A stretch of 64,000 nucleotides of DNA from JAXMEQ01 sp046348225 (GTDB taxonomy: Bacteria > Pseudomonadota > Gammaproteobacteria > Burkholderiales > Burkholderiaceae_C), in the NCBI GenBank assembly GCA_046348225.1, contig JAXMEQ010000010.1:106117-170116 (forward strand), given 5' to 3'. The stretch's first letter is position 1; each line of letters begins with the position of its first letter. The notes beneath the pieces were generated by a model. That model ran no database searches. It was not told where the DNA came from and saw only the letters and a program-made list of their open reading frames with translations. Of this stretch, positions 28,296 to 37,807 are shown one piece after another. The translations under genes and the position numbers were made by a program.

Positions 28296-29087
28296 ATGTA
28301 CGCATTTACCTTTGAACGCCCGGCCTCCACCGCCGACGCCAGCAAGCTGGCCGCCGCAGGCGGCAAGGTGCTGGCCGGTGGCCAGACCCTGTTGGCATCG
28401 ATGAAGCTGCGCCTGTCCAGCCCCGAGCAGTTGGTGGACCTGGGTGGCATCGCCGAACTCAGCGGCGTGAAGAAAGACGGCAGTAACCTCGTCATCGGCG
28501 CCATGACGCGCCATGCCGACGTGGCGAAAAACGCCGACGTGAAGGCCACCATCCCTGCGCTCGCCGACCTGGCCGGTGGCATTGGCGACCGGCAGGTCCG
28601 CGCCATGGGCACGCTGGGCGGCTCGGTCGCCAACAACGACCCTTCCGCCTGTTACCCCACGGCGGTGCTGGGCCTGGGCGCCACGGTTCACACGACCAAG
28701 CGCAAGGTTGCGGCGGACGACTTCTTCCAGGGCATGTTCACCACCGCGCTGGAAGACGGCGAGCTGATCACCGCGATCAGCTTCCCGGCGCCCAAGCGCG
28801 CGGCCTACATGAAGTTCAAGCAGCCCGCCTCGCGCTTTGCGCTGATCGGCATCTTCGTGGCGCAGACCGACAGCGGCGTGCGCGTGGCCGTCACCGGCGG
28901 CGGCAACGGCGTGTTCCGCCATGCCGGGCTGGAGGCCGCCCTCAGCAAGAGCTTCACGCCCGAAGCCGCGGCCGCCGTGAAGATTGACGCGGACGGCCTG
29001 TCGAGCGACCTGCACGCCAGCGCCGCCTACCGCGCCAACCTCATCAGTGTGATGACGCAGCGCGCGGTGGCCAAAGCCCTGGGCTGA
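28296..29087 (+). CDS. coxM: Mo-hydroxylase FAD-binding subunit (CoxM-like)
   Basis: A 263-residue subunit of the xanthine-dehydrogenase FAD family. LAGGQTLLASMKLRL and MGTLGGSVANNDPSACYPTAVL form the FAD-binding pattern, and the C-terminal domain is conserved. It receives electrons from CoxS. The gene order S-L-M is typical of form II clusters, in contrast to M-S-L of form I. A terminator-like hairpin follows, separating it from coxD. Confidence 0.92.
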   Translation: MYAFTFERPASTADASKLAAAGGKVLAGGQTLLASMKLRLSSPEQLVDLGGIAELSGVKKDGSNLVIGAMTRHADVAKNADVKATIPALADLAGGIGDRQVRAMGTLGGSVANNDPSACYPTAVLGLGATVHTTKRKVAADDFFQGMFTTALEDGELITAISFPAPKRAAYMKFKQPASRFALIGIFVAQTDSGVRVAVTGGGNGVFRHAGLEAALSKSFTPEAAAAVKIDADGLSSDLHASAAYRANLISVMTQRAVAKALG

Positions 29088-29104
29088 GGCCTACCACCGA
29101 TGGC

Positions 29105-29137
29105 AAAGGCCCCGCGTCCCACGGCCGGGGCCTTTTT
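29105..29137 (+). terminator. intrinsic terminator after coxM
   Basis: AAAGGCCCCG pairs perfectly with CGGGGCCTTT across an 11-base loop, with five T following. It lies 17 bases past coxM and would reduce read-through into the coxDEG accessory genes. Confidence 0.82.
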
Positions 29138-29160
29138 CATGCAAGATTCAGAGCCAAAAT

Positions 29161-29209
29161 GGCTTTCAGCCCGCGCGAACGTTGCGTGAGGCGCTATCAA
29201 ATTTATAGC
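29161..29209 (+). repeat. dispersed repeat, copy C (upstream of coxD)
   Basis: GGCTTTCAGCCCGC...TTGCGTGAGGC followed by the core GCTATCAAATTTATAGC (29193-29209). The core ends 17 bases before the coxD start. It is the clearest full-length copy in this orientation. Confidence 0.85.
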
Positions 29210-29226
29210 AAACCAGTGCACCGCCC

Positions 29227-30147
<921 letters not shown>

Positions 30148-30238
30148 CATGACTTCGGCTGCTTTCGGCTACGGTGATGCGTCGCGGCAAAGGCGTGTGC
30201 CATGGTTGGCGTACCACCCGTGGCTCACCAACCCCGCC

Positions 30239-30477
30239 GCTTCGCGGCAGGCGGTGCCCGGCGAGGGCGATCTCTGTGGCGGCGAGGAGCGGAGATTCGG
30301 GGGCGGCGCGCGCAGCGCGCTTCGTCGTCATGCTTGCCGAAGCTGTTTGAGCGGCGTGAGCGCAGCGAACACAGCGAGTTCTTCGGCACGACCCCGGATC
30401 GAGCACCGCAGCGGAGTTGGCGCCAGGCGCCAACCGCGACAGTGTGAGCCCCTGCCGGGCACCGCCTGGCGCGAAGC
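30239..30477. repeat. 239-bp inverted-repeat element between coxD and coxE; no gene in 30148-30504
   Basis: The 357-base gap has no supported gene. Its ends at 30239-30267 and 30449-30477 are inverted copies: 26 of 29 bases match (GCTTCGCGSCAGGCGGTGCC then CGGC...GGG). Inside, TGCCGAA (30335-30341) pairs with TTCGGCA (30382-30388) around GCTGTTTGAGCGGCG. The whole could fold as a long structured RNA or be a remnant of a small non-autonomous element. It interrupts the expected tight coxDE spacing. Confidence 0.6.
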
Positions 30478-30504
30478 AGCGCGCGAAAACTGCGAGATGA
30501 GCCC

Positions 30505-31701
30505 ATGCAACTAGGCGACGCCCGCACCGGCAAACTGGCCGACAACGTGACTGGCTTTGGCCGGGCGTTGCGCCGGGCGGGTGTGCGGCTGGATAGCGCG
30601 CGCATTGCGCTGGCACAGCAGGCTGCGCTGCTGGTGGGCGTGGGCAGCAAGGGCGACCTGAGTGCGGCGATGGAGGCGGTGCTGGTGAGCCGCGAGCAGG
30701 ACCGCATGGTCTTTCGCGAGCTGTTTGACATTTATTTCCGCAACCCCGAAGTCGCCAACAAGCTGCTGTCGCAGCTGCTGCCCAGCGCCGAGGGCAAGGC
30801 CGAGCCGAGCAAGCGCCGCCCGCGCGTGCGCGAGGCCCTGCAGCCGCAAAAGGCCTATGGTCAGGCGGCCAAGCCCAAGCAGGAAGACCAGAAGGTGGAG
30901 TTTGACGCCGCCATGACGGCCAGCGACCTGCAGCGTTTGAAGCATGCCGACTTCAACGCCTTGAGCGGCAGCGAATACCGGCTCGTGGAGCGGCTGGCGC
31001 GTGACGTGGCGCTGCCTGTGCCCAGCGTGCCCTCGCGCCGCGTGCGGCCCGGCACGCGCGGCGCACGCGTGCACTGGAGCGGCGTGATGCGCGACGCCGC
31101 CCGCACCGGCGGCGAGATCATGCAGCTGCGGCGCCTGCAGCGCCATGCCCAACCCCTGCCCCTGCTGGTGCTGGTGGATGTGTCGGGCTCGATGGAGCGC
31201 TATTCGCGGCTGCTTCTGAGCTTTCTGCATGCGGCCACGCGCAGCGTGCATGGCCCCCGCGGGCGGACCGACGTGTTCGCCTTTGGCACCCACCTGACCG
31301 ACCTGACGCCCGCCTTCCGGCTGGCCGACACCGACGACATGCTGGCTGCCGCGAGCCTGGCCATCAGCGACTTTGCCGGCGGCACGCGCCTGGGCGACGC
31401 GCTGGCCACGCTGCGCGAAGCGCATGCGCGCCGGCTGGTGGGCCGGCGCACGCAGGTGCTGGTGATCAGCGATGGGCTGGACACCGGCGAGCCGGCCGAT
31501 CTGGCGCGCGAACTCGGCTGGCTGCGCCGGCGCAGCCGCCGCCTGCTATGGCTCAACCCGCTGCTGCGGTTTGACGGCTACGCCCCCGTGGCGCGGGGCG
31601 CGGCCGAGCTGCACAAGGCCGCGCATGGCATGCTGGCGGTGCACAACATCAGCAAACTGGAAGACTTGGCGGCAAGCCTTGCCGCCGTCATGAAAAACTA
31701 G
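30505..31701 (+). CDS. coxE: von Willebrand factor A domain protein (CoxE-like)
   Basis: A 398-residue protein with a C-terminal VWA domain; the metal-ion-dependent adhesion site DVSGSMERYS starts at Asp225. VWA proteins partner with MoxR ATPases, here CoxD, in activating metalloenzymes. The N-terminal 200 residues are the usual CoxE helical region (LVGVGSKGDLSAAMEAVLVSREQD). A 13-base gap leads to coxG. A good ribosome site is not obvious before ATG 30505; GAGATGAGCCC is the nearest purine-rich stretch. Confidence 0.88.
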   Translation: MQLGDARTGKLADNVTGFGRALRRAGVRLDSARIALAQQAALLVGVGSKGDLSAAMEAVLVSREQDRMVFRELFDIYFRNPEVANKLLSQLLPSAEGKAEPSKRRPRVREALQPQKAYGQAAKPKQEDQKVEFDAAMTASDLQRLKHADFNALSGSEYRLVERLARDVALPVPSVPSRRVRPGTRGARVHWSGVMRDAARTGGEIMQLRRLQRHAQPLPLLVLVDVSGSMERYSRLLLSFLHAATRSVHGPRGRTDVFAFGTHLTDLTPAFRLADTDDMLAAASLAISDFAGGTRLGDALATLREAHARRLVGRRTQVLVISDGLDTGEPADLARELGWLRRRSRRLLWLNPLLRFDGYAPVARGAAELHKAAHGMLAVHNISKLEDLAASLAAVMKN

Positions 31702-31714
31702 AAGGAAACAAAAC

Positions 31715-32299
31715 ATGGACATGCAAGGAAGCCGCGCGCTCGCCATCACCCAGCAGCAGGCGTGGGACGCGCTCAACAACCCGGCGGTACTGAAGACCTG
31801 CATCCCCGGTTGCGACAAGGTCGAGTCCACCGGCCCCAACCAGTACGCCGTGGGCGTGGCGGTCAAGATCGGCCCGGTGGCCGCCAAGTTCAGCGGCAAG
31901 ATCACGCTGAGCGACATCAACCCGCCCAACAGCTACACCATCACCTTTGACGGGCAGGGCGGCGCCGCCGGCTTCGGCAAGGGCAATTCGCAGGTGTCGC
32001 TGGCGCCGTCGCAGGAAGGCAGCGGCTGCGTGCTGAGCTACACGGTGCACGCCTCTGTGGGCGGCAAGATCGCCCAGCTCGGCCAGCGGCTGATCGACGG
32101 GGTGGCCAAGTCGATGGCGGAAGACTTCTTCAAGCGCTTTGACGACGAAATGCAGCGCCAGCACCCCGAGGCCTATGCCGCTGCGGCCAAGGTGGAGGCG
32201 GCCAGCCCCGTGCCAGCGGCGGGCGGCAAGGTGCCCGCGTGGGCCTGGGCGGTGGGTGCCGCCGTGGCGCTGGCCGCCCTCTGGCTGCTGGCGCGCTGA
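31715..32299 (+). CDS. coxG: CoxG-like SRPBCC protein
   Basis: A 194-residue protein: an SRPBCC (START-like) domain (QQAWDALNNPAVLKTCIPGC, KIGPVAAKFSGKITLSDI, GSGCVLSYTVHASVGGKIAQLGQRLI), a Pro/Ala linker and a C-terminal hydrophobic anchor (WAWAVGAAVALAALWLLAR). In CO oxidisers CoxG tethers the dehydrogenase to the membrane. The C-terminal helix supports that. Strong AAGGAAA ribosome site; part of coxEG-xdhC. Confidence 0.9.
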   Translation: MDMQGSRALAITQQQAWDALNNPAVLKTCIPGCDKVESTGPNQYAVGVAVKIGPVAAKFSGKITLSDINPPNSYTITFDGQGGAAGFGKGNSQVSLAPSQEGSGCVLSYTVHASVGGKIAQLGQRLIDGVAKSMAEDFFKRFDDEMQRQHPEAYAAAAKVEAASPVPAAGGKVPAWAWAVGAAVALAALWLLAR

Positions 32300-32319
32300 G
32301 AGAGCGAAGGAGCCCCGCC

Positions 32320-33402
32320 ATGGAAAACCTCGACGTGATGGTGTTGCGCACGCTGCGCGACTGGCGCGCGGCGGGCCAGCGCGCGCTGCTGGCCACGGTG
32401 GTGCGCACCTGGGGCAGCTCGCCGCGGCCCATCGGCTCGATCATGGCGCTGAGCGAAAGCGGGGCGGTGGTGGGCTCGGTGTCGGGCGGGTGCATTGAAG
32501 ACGACCTGATCTACCGCTTCACCCAGGCGTACGCACAGGGCAACGCGGGGCAGGGCGAAGACAAGCACATCCCCAGCGGCGCGCCGGGTTTTGTGAAGTA
32601 CGGCATCAGCGCTGACGAGGCGCACCGCTTTGGGCTGCCCTGCGGCGGCACGCTGGAGCTGCTGCTGGAATACGACCCCGACGCCGCCAGCCTGGCGCAG
32701 CTGGTCACGGCGCTGGAAGCCGGCCAGCTGATGCAGCGCACCGTGCGCCTGAGCGACGGTGCCGTCACGCTCGCCGAAGCCCTGGCGCCCGAGGAACTGA
32801 AAGTGACGGACGCCGCGCTCGTCAACACCTTCGGGCCCGAGTACCGCATGCTGCTGATCGGCGCGGGCCAGCTCACCGAGTACCTGGCCACCATGGCACT
32901 GTTCAGCGGCTTTGCGGTGACGGTGTGCGACCCGCGCGAGGAATACCGCGGCGCCTGGAGCGTGGCCGGCGCCACCGTGGTGGCCGACATGCCCGACGAC
33001 GTGGTCACCGCCTTCCGGCCCGACCGGCGCAGCTGCGTGGTGGCACTGACGCACGACCCCAAACTCGACGACCTGGCGCTGCTGGAGGCGCTGAAGACCG
33101 AGGCGTTTTACGTGGGGGCCATCGGCAGCCGCCGCAACAACCTGGCGCGCCACCAGCGCATGATCGAGCACTTTGACCAGACCGCCGAAGGCCTGAAGCG
33201 CCTGCGCGGGCCGATCGGCATCTACATCGGCAGCAAGACACCACCCGAGATCGCGGTGAGCGTGATGGCCGAGGTCCTGGCGGTCAAGAACGGCGTGGCG
33301 CTGCCGCGCGACATGGACGTGGCCCAGGCCAAGAACGACCTGGACATCCCGGCCAACGACCCCGGCGTGCTGGTGTGTGGCGTGCCGCGCGAGCGGCCCT
33401 GA
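32320..33402 (+). CDS. XdhC/CoxI family maturation protein
   Basis: A 360-residue protein with an N-terminal XdhC/CoxI motif (GSSPRPIGSIMAL, GSVSGGCIEDDL) and a C-terminal Rossmann domain (LLIGAGQLTEYLATMALFSGF, YVGAIGSRRNN, GIYIGSKTPPEIAVSVMAEV). XdhC binds molybdenum cofactor and helps add the terminal sulfur before insertion into xanthine-dehydrogenase-family enzymes. ATG 32320 follows GAAGGAG. It is last in the cluster. Confidence 0.9.
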   Translation: MENLDVMVLRTLRDWRAAGQRALLATVVRTWGSSPRPIGSIMALSESGAVVGSVSGGCIEDDLIYRFTQAYAQGNAGQGEDKHIPSGAPGFVKYGISADEAHRFGLPCGGTLELLLEYDPDAASLAQLVTALEAGQLMQRTVRLSDGAVTLAEALAPEELKVTDAALVNTFGPEYRMLLIGAGQLTEYLATMALFSGFAVTVCDPREEYRGAWSVAGATVVADMPDDVVTAFRPDRRSCVVALTHDPKLDDLALLEALKTEAFYVGAIGSRRNNLARHQRMIEHFDQTAEGLKRLRGPIGIYIGSKTPPEIAVSVMAEVLAVKNGVALPRDMDVAQAKNDLDIPANDPGVLVCGVPRERP

Positions 33403-33415
33403 GCGCCAGCGCCCG

Positions 33416-33853
33416 TCAGGACAGGCAGGCCGCCTTGATGATGCGTGGGGTCGGGTCGGGGTCGGCGTCGGGGAAGCGCACGGTGCGCAGCGCCTCGTCG
33501 TCGGGCGGCGCGGCCTTGAGTGGCTCGCCTTTCCAGTCGGGCTGGGCATACAGCAGCAGCGCGTCGTACTGCGCGGTGTTGCTGGTGCAGTCCAGCCGGA
33601 TGGTGGCTTCAAACGACCGGTAGGGCGTGGGTGCCAGCTGCTGCGCCGGCCGGGGCAGGTTGACGCGGATGTGCAGCAGCCGTGTCTGGCTGTCGCCGCG
33701 CAGTTGCGCCGGGTCCACCTCCACGGTGTGCACCGCCGGGTCTTCCGGGTCGCCAGCGATGGTCAGCCAGCGCGTTTCCGCCTGCGCCAGGGCGCCGGCC
33801 AGAAGCAGCAGGAATAACCAGTGTTTCAAATCAAATCGGGCTGCAGCCCGCAT
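33416..33853 (-). CDS. secreted protein, possibly surface-adhesin-E-like
   Basis: A 145-residue protein with a signal peptide ending near ALAQAE, then a beta-rich-looking domain (DCTSNTAQYDALLLYAQPDWKG). It resembles small periplasmic proteins of the surface-adhesin-E group, but the match is weak. ATG 33853 lies inside repeat copy D, which supplies MRAAA; TTG 33829 gives a more ordinary signal start, MKHWLFLLLLAG. It is convergent with xdhC and directly downstream of crcB. Confidence 0.5.
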   Translation of the reverse strand: MRAAARFDLKHWLFLLLLAGALAQAETRWLTIAGDPEDPAVHTVEVDPAQLRGDSQTRLLHIRVNLPRPAQQLAPTPYRSFEATIRLDCTSNTAQYDALLLYAQPDWKGEPLKAAPPDDEALRTVRFPDADPDPTPRIIKAACLS

Positions 33854-33886
33854 CTAGATTGCGTAACGCGCTATGAAAAACATAGC
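33838..33886 (+). repeat. dispersed repeat, copy D (crcB end / next gene start)
   Basis: GGGCTGCAGCCCGCATC...TTGCGTAACGC followed by the degenerate core GCTATGAAAAACATAGC (33870-33886). It holds the last ten or so codons and stop of crcB and the first codons of the downstream secreted-protein gene. Confidence 0.78.
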
Positions 33887-34240
33887 AGACCGGATGCCGA
33901 TGACCGTCAGGACGAGCGAGCCCGCAAGGTGCAGCAGCGCCGTCAGCCCGGCCAGCCCGTAGCGTTCCTGCATCAGCATGCCCACCACCTCGGCGCTGAA
34001 GCTGGAGAAGGTCGTCAGCGCGCCCAGAAAGCCGGTGACCAGCGCCAGCCGCCAGACCGGGTCGATCTGCGGCAGCGCCTGGAACACCGCCACGCACACG
34101 CCCACCAGGTAGCCACCGACCAGGTTGGCCGCCAGCGTGCCCCAGGGCAGCAGGCCGCCGGGGCTGAGCCACAGGCCCAGGCCCCAGCGGGCCAGGGCGC
34201 CCACGCTGGCACCCACGCAGATGGCGAGCACGCTCAGCAT
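33854..34240 (-). CDS. crcB: fluoride exporter CrcB/Fluc
   Basis: A 128-residue four-helix membrane protein of the Fluc family (GASVGALARWGLGLWL, GTLAANLVGGYLVGV, FLGALTTFSSFSAEVV). It forms a dimeric fluoride channel that lowers cytoplasmic fluoride. The ATG overlaps the dctM stop by one base. No fluoride riboswitch can sit before it because it is coupled to dctM. The C-terminal MFFIARYAI is encoded by repeat copy D. Confidence 0.9.
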   Translation of the reverse strand: MLSVLAICVGASVGALARWGLGLWLSPGGLLPWGTLAANLVGGYLVGVCVAVFQALPQIDPVWRLALVTGFLGALTTFSSFSAEVVGMLMQERYGLAGLTALLHLAGSLVLTVIGIRSAMFFIARYAI

Positions 34241-35541
34241 CACTTCATCATCTGCTGGGGCAGCCAGGTCACGATGCCCGGGAAGATGTAGATCAGTGCG
34301 ATGGCCAGGCACATCAGGAAGAACATGGGCAGCGTGACCTTGGCGATCCAGGTCAGGTCGCGCCCCGTCATGCCCTGCAGCACAAACAGGTTGAACCCCA
34401 CGGGCGGCGTGATCTGCGCCATCTCCACCACCAGCACGATGAAGATGCCAAACCAGATCGGATCAATGCCGGCCTTGGCCACGGTGGGCATGATGACGCC
34501 CATGGTCAGCACCACCATCGAGATGCCGTCCAGGAAGCAGCCCAGGATGATGTAGAACACCGCCAGCGCTGCGATCAGCTGGGCCTGGCTCAGGCCCAGC
34601 GAGGCAATCCACTCGGCCAGGTGGCGCGGCAGGCCGATGTAGCCCATGCTCAGCGTGAGGAACGCCGCCCCGGCCAGGATCAGCGCGATCATGCAGTACA
34701 GCCGCGTCGCGCCCATCAGCGAGTCCTTGAAGGTGCTCCAGTTCATTGAGCCCTGCACCGCCGAGATGATGAGCGAGCCCACCACGCCCACCGCGGCGGC
34801 CTCGGTGGCCGTGGCAATGCCGCTGTAGATGGAGCCCAGCACCGCCGTGATGAGCAGCACCACCGGGATCAGGCTGCGCGACTCGGCCAGCTTCTCCATG
34901 AAGGTGAAGGTGCGGTCGGCCACCGGCACCTTGCCCGGGTTGGCCAGCGCCCACAGCGCGATGTAGCCCGAAAACAGCGCCGCGAGCAGCAGGCCCGGCA
35001 GCACGCCGGCAATGAACAGCCGCGAGATGGAGACCTCAGCCGTCACGCCATAGACGATCATGATGATCGACGGCGGGATCAGCAGGCCCAGCGTGCCGGC
35101 GCCGGCCAGTGTGCCGATGACGATGTCGTCCGGGTAGCCACGGCGCTTGAGCTCGGGCAGCGTCATCTTGCCGATGGTGGCGCAGGTGGCTGCACTCGAG
35201 CCCGACACGGCCGCAAAGATGGTGCAACCCACCACGTTGGTGTGCAGCAGGCGCCCGGGCAGGCTTTGCACCCAGGGGGCCAGACCCTTGAACATGTCGT
35301 TGCTCAGCCGTGTGCGGAACAGGATTTCCCCCATCCACACAAACAGTGGCAGCGCGGTCAGCGTCCAGCTGCTGGATGAGCCCCAGATGGTCACGGCCAT
35401 GGCGTCGCCCGCGGGGCGCGAGCTGAACAGCTGCATGCCGATCCAGGCCACGCCCGACAGCGTGAGGCCAATCCAGACCCCGCTGCCCAGGATCAGGAAC
35501 AGCGAAAGGACCAGCAGGCCGGTGATGGCGATGTCACTCAT
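34240..35541 (-). CDS. dctM: TRAP transporter large permease (system 2)
   Basis: A 433-residue DctM of normal length with twelve helices: LTALPLFVWMGEILFR, GSSAATCATIGKMTLPEL, GLLIPPSIIMIVYG, GIATATEAAAVGVVG, CFLDGISMVVLT, MAQITPPVGFNLFVLQ. It overlaps dctQ by 8 bases and crcB by 1. It is a close paralogue of the permease at 41278, suggesting duplication of the whole dctPQM unit. Confidence 0.92.
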   Translation of the reverse strand: MSDIAITGLLVLSLFLILGSGVWIGLTLSGVAWIGMQLFSSRPAGDAMAVTIWGSSSSWTLTALPLFVWMGEILFRTRLSNDMFKGLAPWVQSLPGRLLHTNVVGCTIFAAVSGSSAATCATIGKMTLPELKRRGYPDDIVIGTLAGAGTLGLLIPPSIIMIVYGVTAEVSISRLFIAGVLPGLLLAALFSGYIALWALANPGKVPVADRTFTFMEKLAESRSLIPVVLLITAVLGSIYSGIATATEAAAVGVVGSLIISAVQGSMNWSTFKDSLMGATRLYCMIALILAGAAFLTLSMGYIGLPRHLAEWIASLGLSQAQLIAALAVFYIILGCFLDGISMVVLTMGVIMPTVAKAGIDPIWFGIFIVLVVEMAQITPPVGFNLFVLQGMTGRDLTWIAKVTLPMFFLMCLAIALIYIFPGIVTWLPQQMMK

Positions 35542-36043
35542 TGCGCAGGGCCTCCGTGGGTTCCTGCAACACGCGGCGGCCGCGGATTTCAAGCACCAGT
35601 TCGTCAATGAACGCGATGGCCAGCACCACGGTGCCGAGCGCCATGGCCAGCTGCGGAATCCACAGCGGCGTGGCGTCGCTGGCGGTGGAAATGTCGTGGA
35701 AAGAGTAAGACTGCCACGACAGTCGCACGCTGTAGAACGCAAACAGCACGGCCAGCAGCGTGGCGGCCGCCAGCGCCCAGATTTCCATGCCGCGCTTCCA
35801 GCCGCCCTTCAGCGCGTTGATGACCAGCGTCACGCGGATGTGTTCGCCGCGCTTGAGGGTGTGCGCCAGGGCCAGGAAGCCGCTGGCCGCCATGAAGTAG
35901 CCGGCGTACGCATCGGTGCCCGGCACGTGGAATTGCAGCTGCCGGCTGACGATCGACAGCAGCACCATCACCAGCAGGCCCACCATGAAAAGCGCCGCCA
36001 GGGCGGCGGCGCTGAGGTAGAGCGCGTCAAGAAACTTGCGCAT
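35534..36043 (-). CDS. dctQ: TRAP transporter small permease (system 2)
   Basis: A 169-residue, four-helix protein with the HTLKRGEHIRVTLVI signature and a conserved SFHDISTASDATPLWIPQLAMALG segment. The latter nearly repeats in the DctQ at 40751 (TTHDISPAADASPLWIPQISMALG), showing the two systems are paralogous. It follows dctP by 6 bases and overlaps dctM. Confidence 0.92.
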   Translation of the reverse strand: MRKFLDALYLSAAALAALFMVGLLVMVLLSIVSRQLQFHVPGTDAYAGYFMAASGFLALAHTLKRGEHIRVTLVINALKGGWKRGMEIWALAAATLLAVLFAFYSVRLSWQSYSFHDISTASDATPLWIPQLAMALGTVVLAIAFIDELVLEIRGRRVLQEPTEALRNE

Positions 36044-36049
36044 CGGGGC

Positions 36050-37015
36050 TTACTTGCGGAACGCGTCCACCAGCTGCTGGCCTTCGGGGCCGGCCTTGTC
36101 CAGCCATTCCTTGAGCATCACGTCGCCGACCTTCTTCATGTCGGCCTTCAGCGCGGCCGAGGGCGGCAGGATCTGCATGCCGTTGGCCTTGAGCTTCTCC
36201 AGGGTTTCGCTGTTGGCCTTCTTGCTCGCGGCCAGGCCGCGGGCTTCTGCGTCGGCAGCGGCCTTCAGCAGTGCGTCCTGGGTGGGCTTGTCCAGCGCGT
36301 CAAACGCCTTCTTGTTCACGATGACGGCGTTCTTCGGCAGCCAGGCCTGGGTGTCGTACCAGTACTTGATGTGCTCGTAGGTCTTGGTGTCGAAGCCGGT
36401 GGAGCCCGACGACATGTAGCTCTCGATCACACCGGTGGCCATGGCCTGGGACAGCTCGGCCGCCTGGACAGTGACGGGCTGCGCGCCCACCAGCTCGGCG
36501 ATGCGGGCGGTGGCCGGGCTGTAGGCACGCCACTTCATGCCCTTGAGGTCGGCCGCGGAGGCCAGCGGACGCTTGGCATAGATGCCCTGCGGCGGCCACG
36601 GCACGGCGTACAGCGCCATCATGCCGTCGGCGGCGAGCTTCTTGTCCAGCATCGGCTTCTGCACCTTCCAGAGCTTGACGGCTTCGTCATAGCTGTCGGC
36701 CAGGAACGGAATGCCGTCGGCGCCGAAGATCTGCCATTCGTTCTGGAAATTGACCAGCAGCACCTCGCCGATCTGGGCCTGGCCGCCCTGCACGGCGCGC
36801 TTGATTTCCGGGGCCTTGAACAGCGCGGCATTGGGGTGCACCGTGATCTTGAGCTTGCCCCCCGTGGCCTTGTCCACGTCGTTGGCGAACTGCACCAGGT
36901 TTTCACTGTGGAAGTTGGTGGCGGGGTAGGCAGCGGGCAGATCCCACTTGGTCTGGGCAAAGGCCGAACCGCTGAAGGCAACGGCCGCGGCGATGAGTCC
37001 GAATTGGTATTTCAT
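36050..37015 (-). CDS. dctP: TRAP transporter substrate-binding protein (system 2)
   Basis: A 321-residue binding protein with signal peptide MKYQFGLIAAAVAFSGSAFAQ. TKWDLPAAYPATNFHSENLVQFANDV and WRAYSPATARIAELVGAQPVTVQ are typical DctP segments. The arginine in the ARIAELVG helix region is the expected carboxylate contact. ATG 37015 follows GGAGAG. First gene of dctPQM-crcB; only 24 bases separate it from the divergent racemase gene. Confidence 0.92.
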   Translation of the reverse strand: MKYQFGLIAAAVAFSGSAFAQTKWDLPAAYPATNFHSENLVQFANDVDKATGGKLKITVHPNAALFKAPEIKRAVQGGQAQIGEVLLVNFQNEWQIFGADGIPFLADSYDEAVKLWKVQKPMLDKKLAADGMMALYAVPWPPQGIYAKRPLASAADLKGMKWRAYSPATARIAELVGAQPVTVQAAELSQAMATGVIESYMSSGSTGFDTKTYEHIKYWYDTQAWLPKNAVIVNKKAFDALDKPTQDALLKAAADAEARGLAASKKANSETLEKLKANGMQILPPSAALKADMKKVGDVMLKEWLDKAGPEGQQLVDAFRK

Positions 37016-37039
37016 GGTCTCTCCGGGACAATGGGGTGA

Positions 37040-37807
37040 ATGAACGAGATCGACAGCATAAATGCAAATAACGCGCCAGCCGCTACGGTGTTTCCCGGCC
37101 CGGCGTCGCAGCCGGTGCTGGGGGTGGTGATGCTGGACACCCGCTTCCCGCGGCCCCCGGGCGACGTGGGCCACCCGGACAGCTGGGCCGTGCACGTGAA
37201 CTTTCGCATCGTCAAGGGCGTGTGGCCCGACAAGGTGGTGCAGTCGGCCAGGGGCCTGCGCGCCGGCCGGGTGGTGCCGGGGCTGGTGGCGGTGGTGCGC
37301 GGGCTGGAAAAGACAGGTGTGCAGGCCATCACCACCAGCTGCGGCTTTCTGGTGCTGCTGCAAAAAGAGCTCCAGGCTGCCGCCCGCATTCCGGTGGCGA
37401 CGTCCAGCCTGCTGCTGTTGCCTCGCCTGCTGGCCGAACAGCCGCAGGTGGGGGTGCTCACCATCAGCGCCGGCAAGCTGGGCAGCGAACACCTGCGCTG
37501 CGCTGGCGTGCCGCGTGAGCGCGTGAAGGACGTTCTGGTGCAGGGTGTGGACCCGCAGGGCGAATTTGCCCAGGCCATCCTGAACAACCGCGCGCAGATG
37601 GACCTGGCGCAGGCGGCTGCCGACGTGGTGGCCGCAGCCCGGGCCCTGCAGGCGCGGGCCCCGCAGTTGCGCACCGTGGTGCTGGAATGCACCAACATGC
37701 CGCCCTACCGCGCGCAGATCGAGGCGGCCACCGGCTGGCAGGTGCTGTCGCTGTACGACCTGCCCGCACTGCGCCGCTTCGCTGCCGTACCGGAGGTGAC
37801 GCCATGA
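37040..37807 (+). CDS. aspartate/glutamate racemase superfamily protein
   Basis: A 255-residue protein of the Asp/Glu/hydantoin racemase superfamily, which inverts amino-acid carbons with two cysteines. Cys101 (TTSCGFL) and Cys217 (LECTNMPPY) are in the expected places, and VLGVVMLDTRFPRPPGD is the substrate-loop start. The first 22 residues have no counterpart in relatives, so the true start may be further in. Its stop overlaps the lysR ATG (ATGA). Adjacent D-glutamate cyclase and 5-oxoprolinase genes suggest it acts on glutamate, but maleate-isomerase-like activity is possible. Confidence 0.75.
   Translation: MNEIDSINANNAPAATVFPGPASQPVLGVVMLDTRFPRPPGDVGHPDSWAVHVNFRIVKGVWPDKVVQSARGLRAGRVVPGLVAVVRGLEKTGVQAITTSCGFLVLLQKELQAAARIPVATSSLLLLPRLLAEQPQVGVLTISAGKLGSEHLRCAGVPRERVKDVLVQGVDPQGEFAQAILNNRAQMDLAQAAADVVAAARALQARAPQLRTVVLECTNMPPYRAQIEAATGWQVLSLYDLPALRRFAAVPEVTP

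Noticed and set aside
30149..30514. 121-residue frame in the coxD-coxE gap
   Set aside because: It runs through the inverted repeats and resembles no protein; composition fits a non-coding element.
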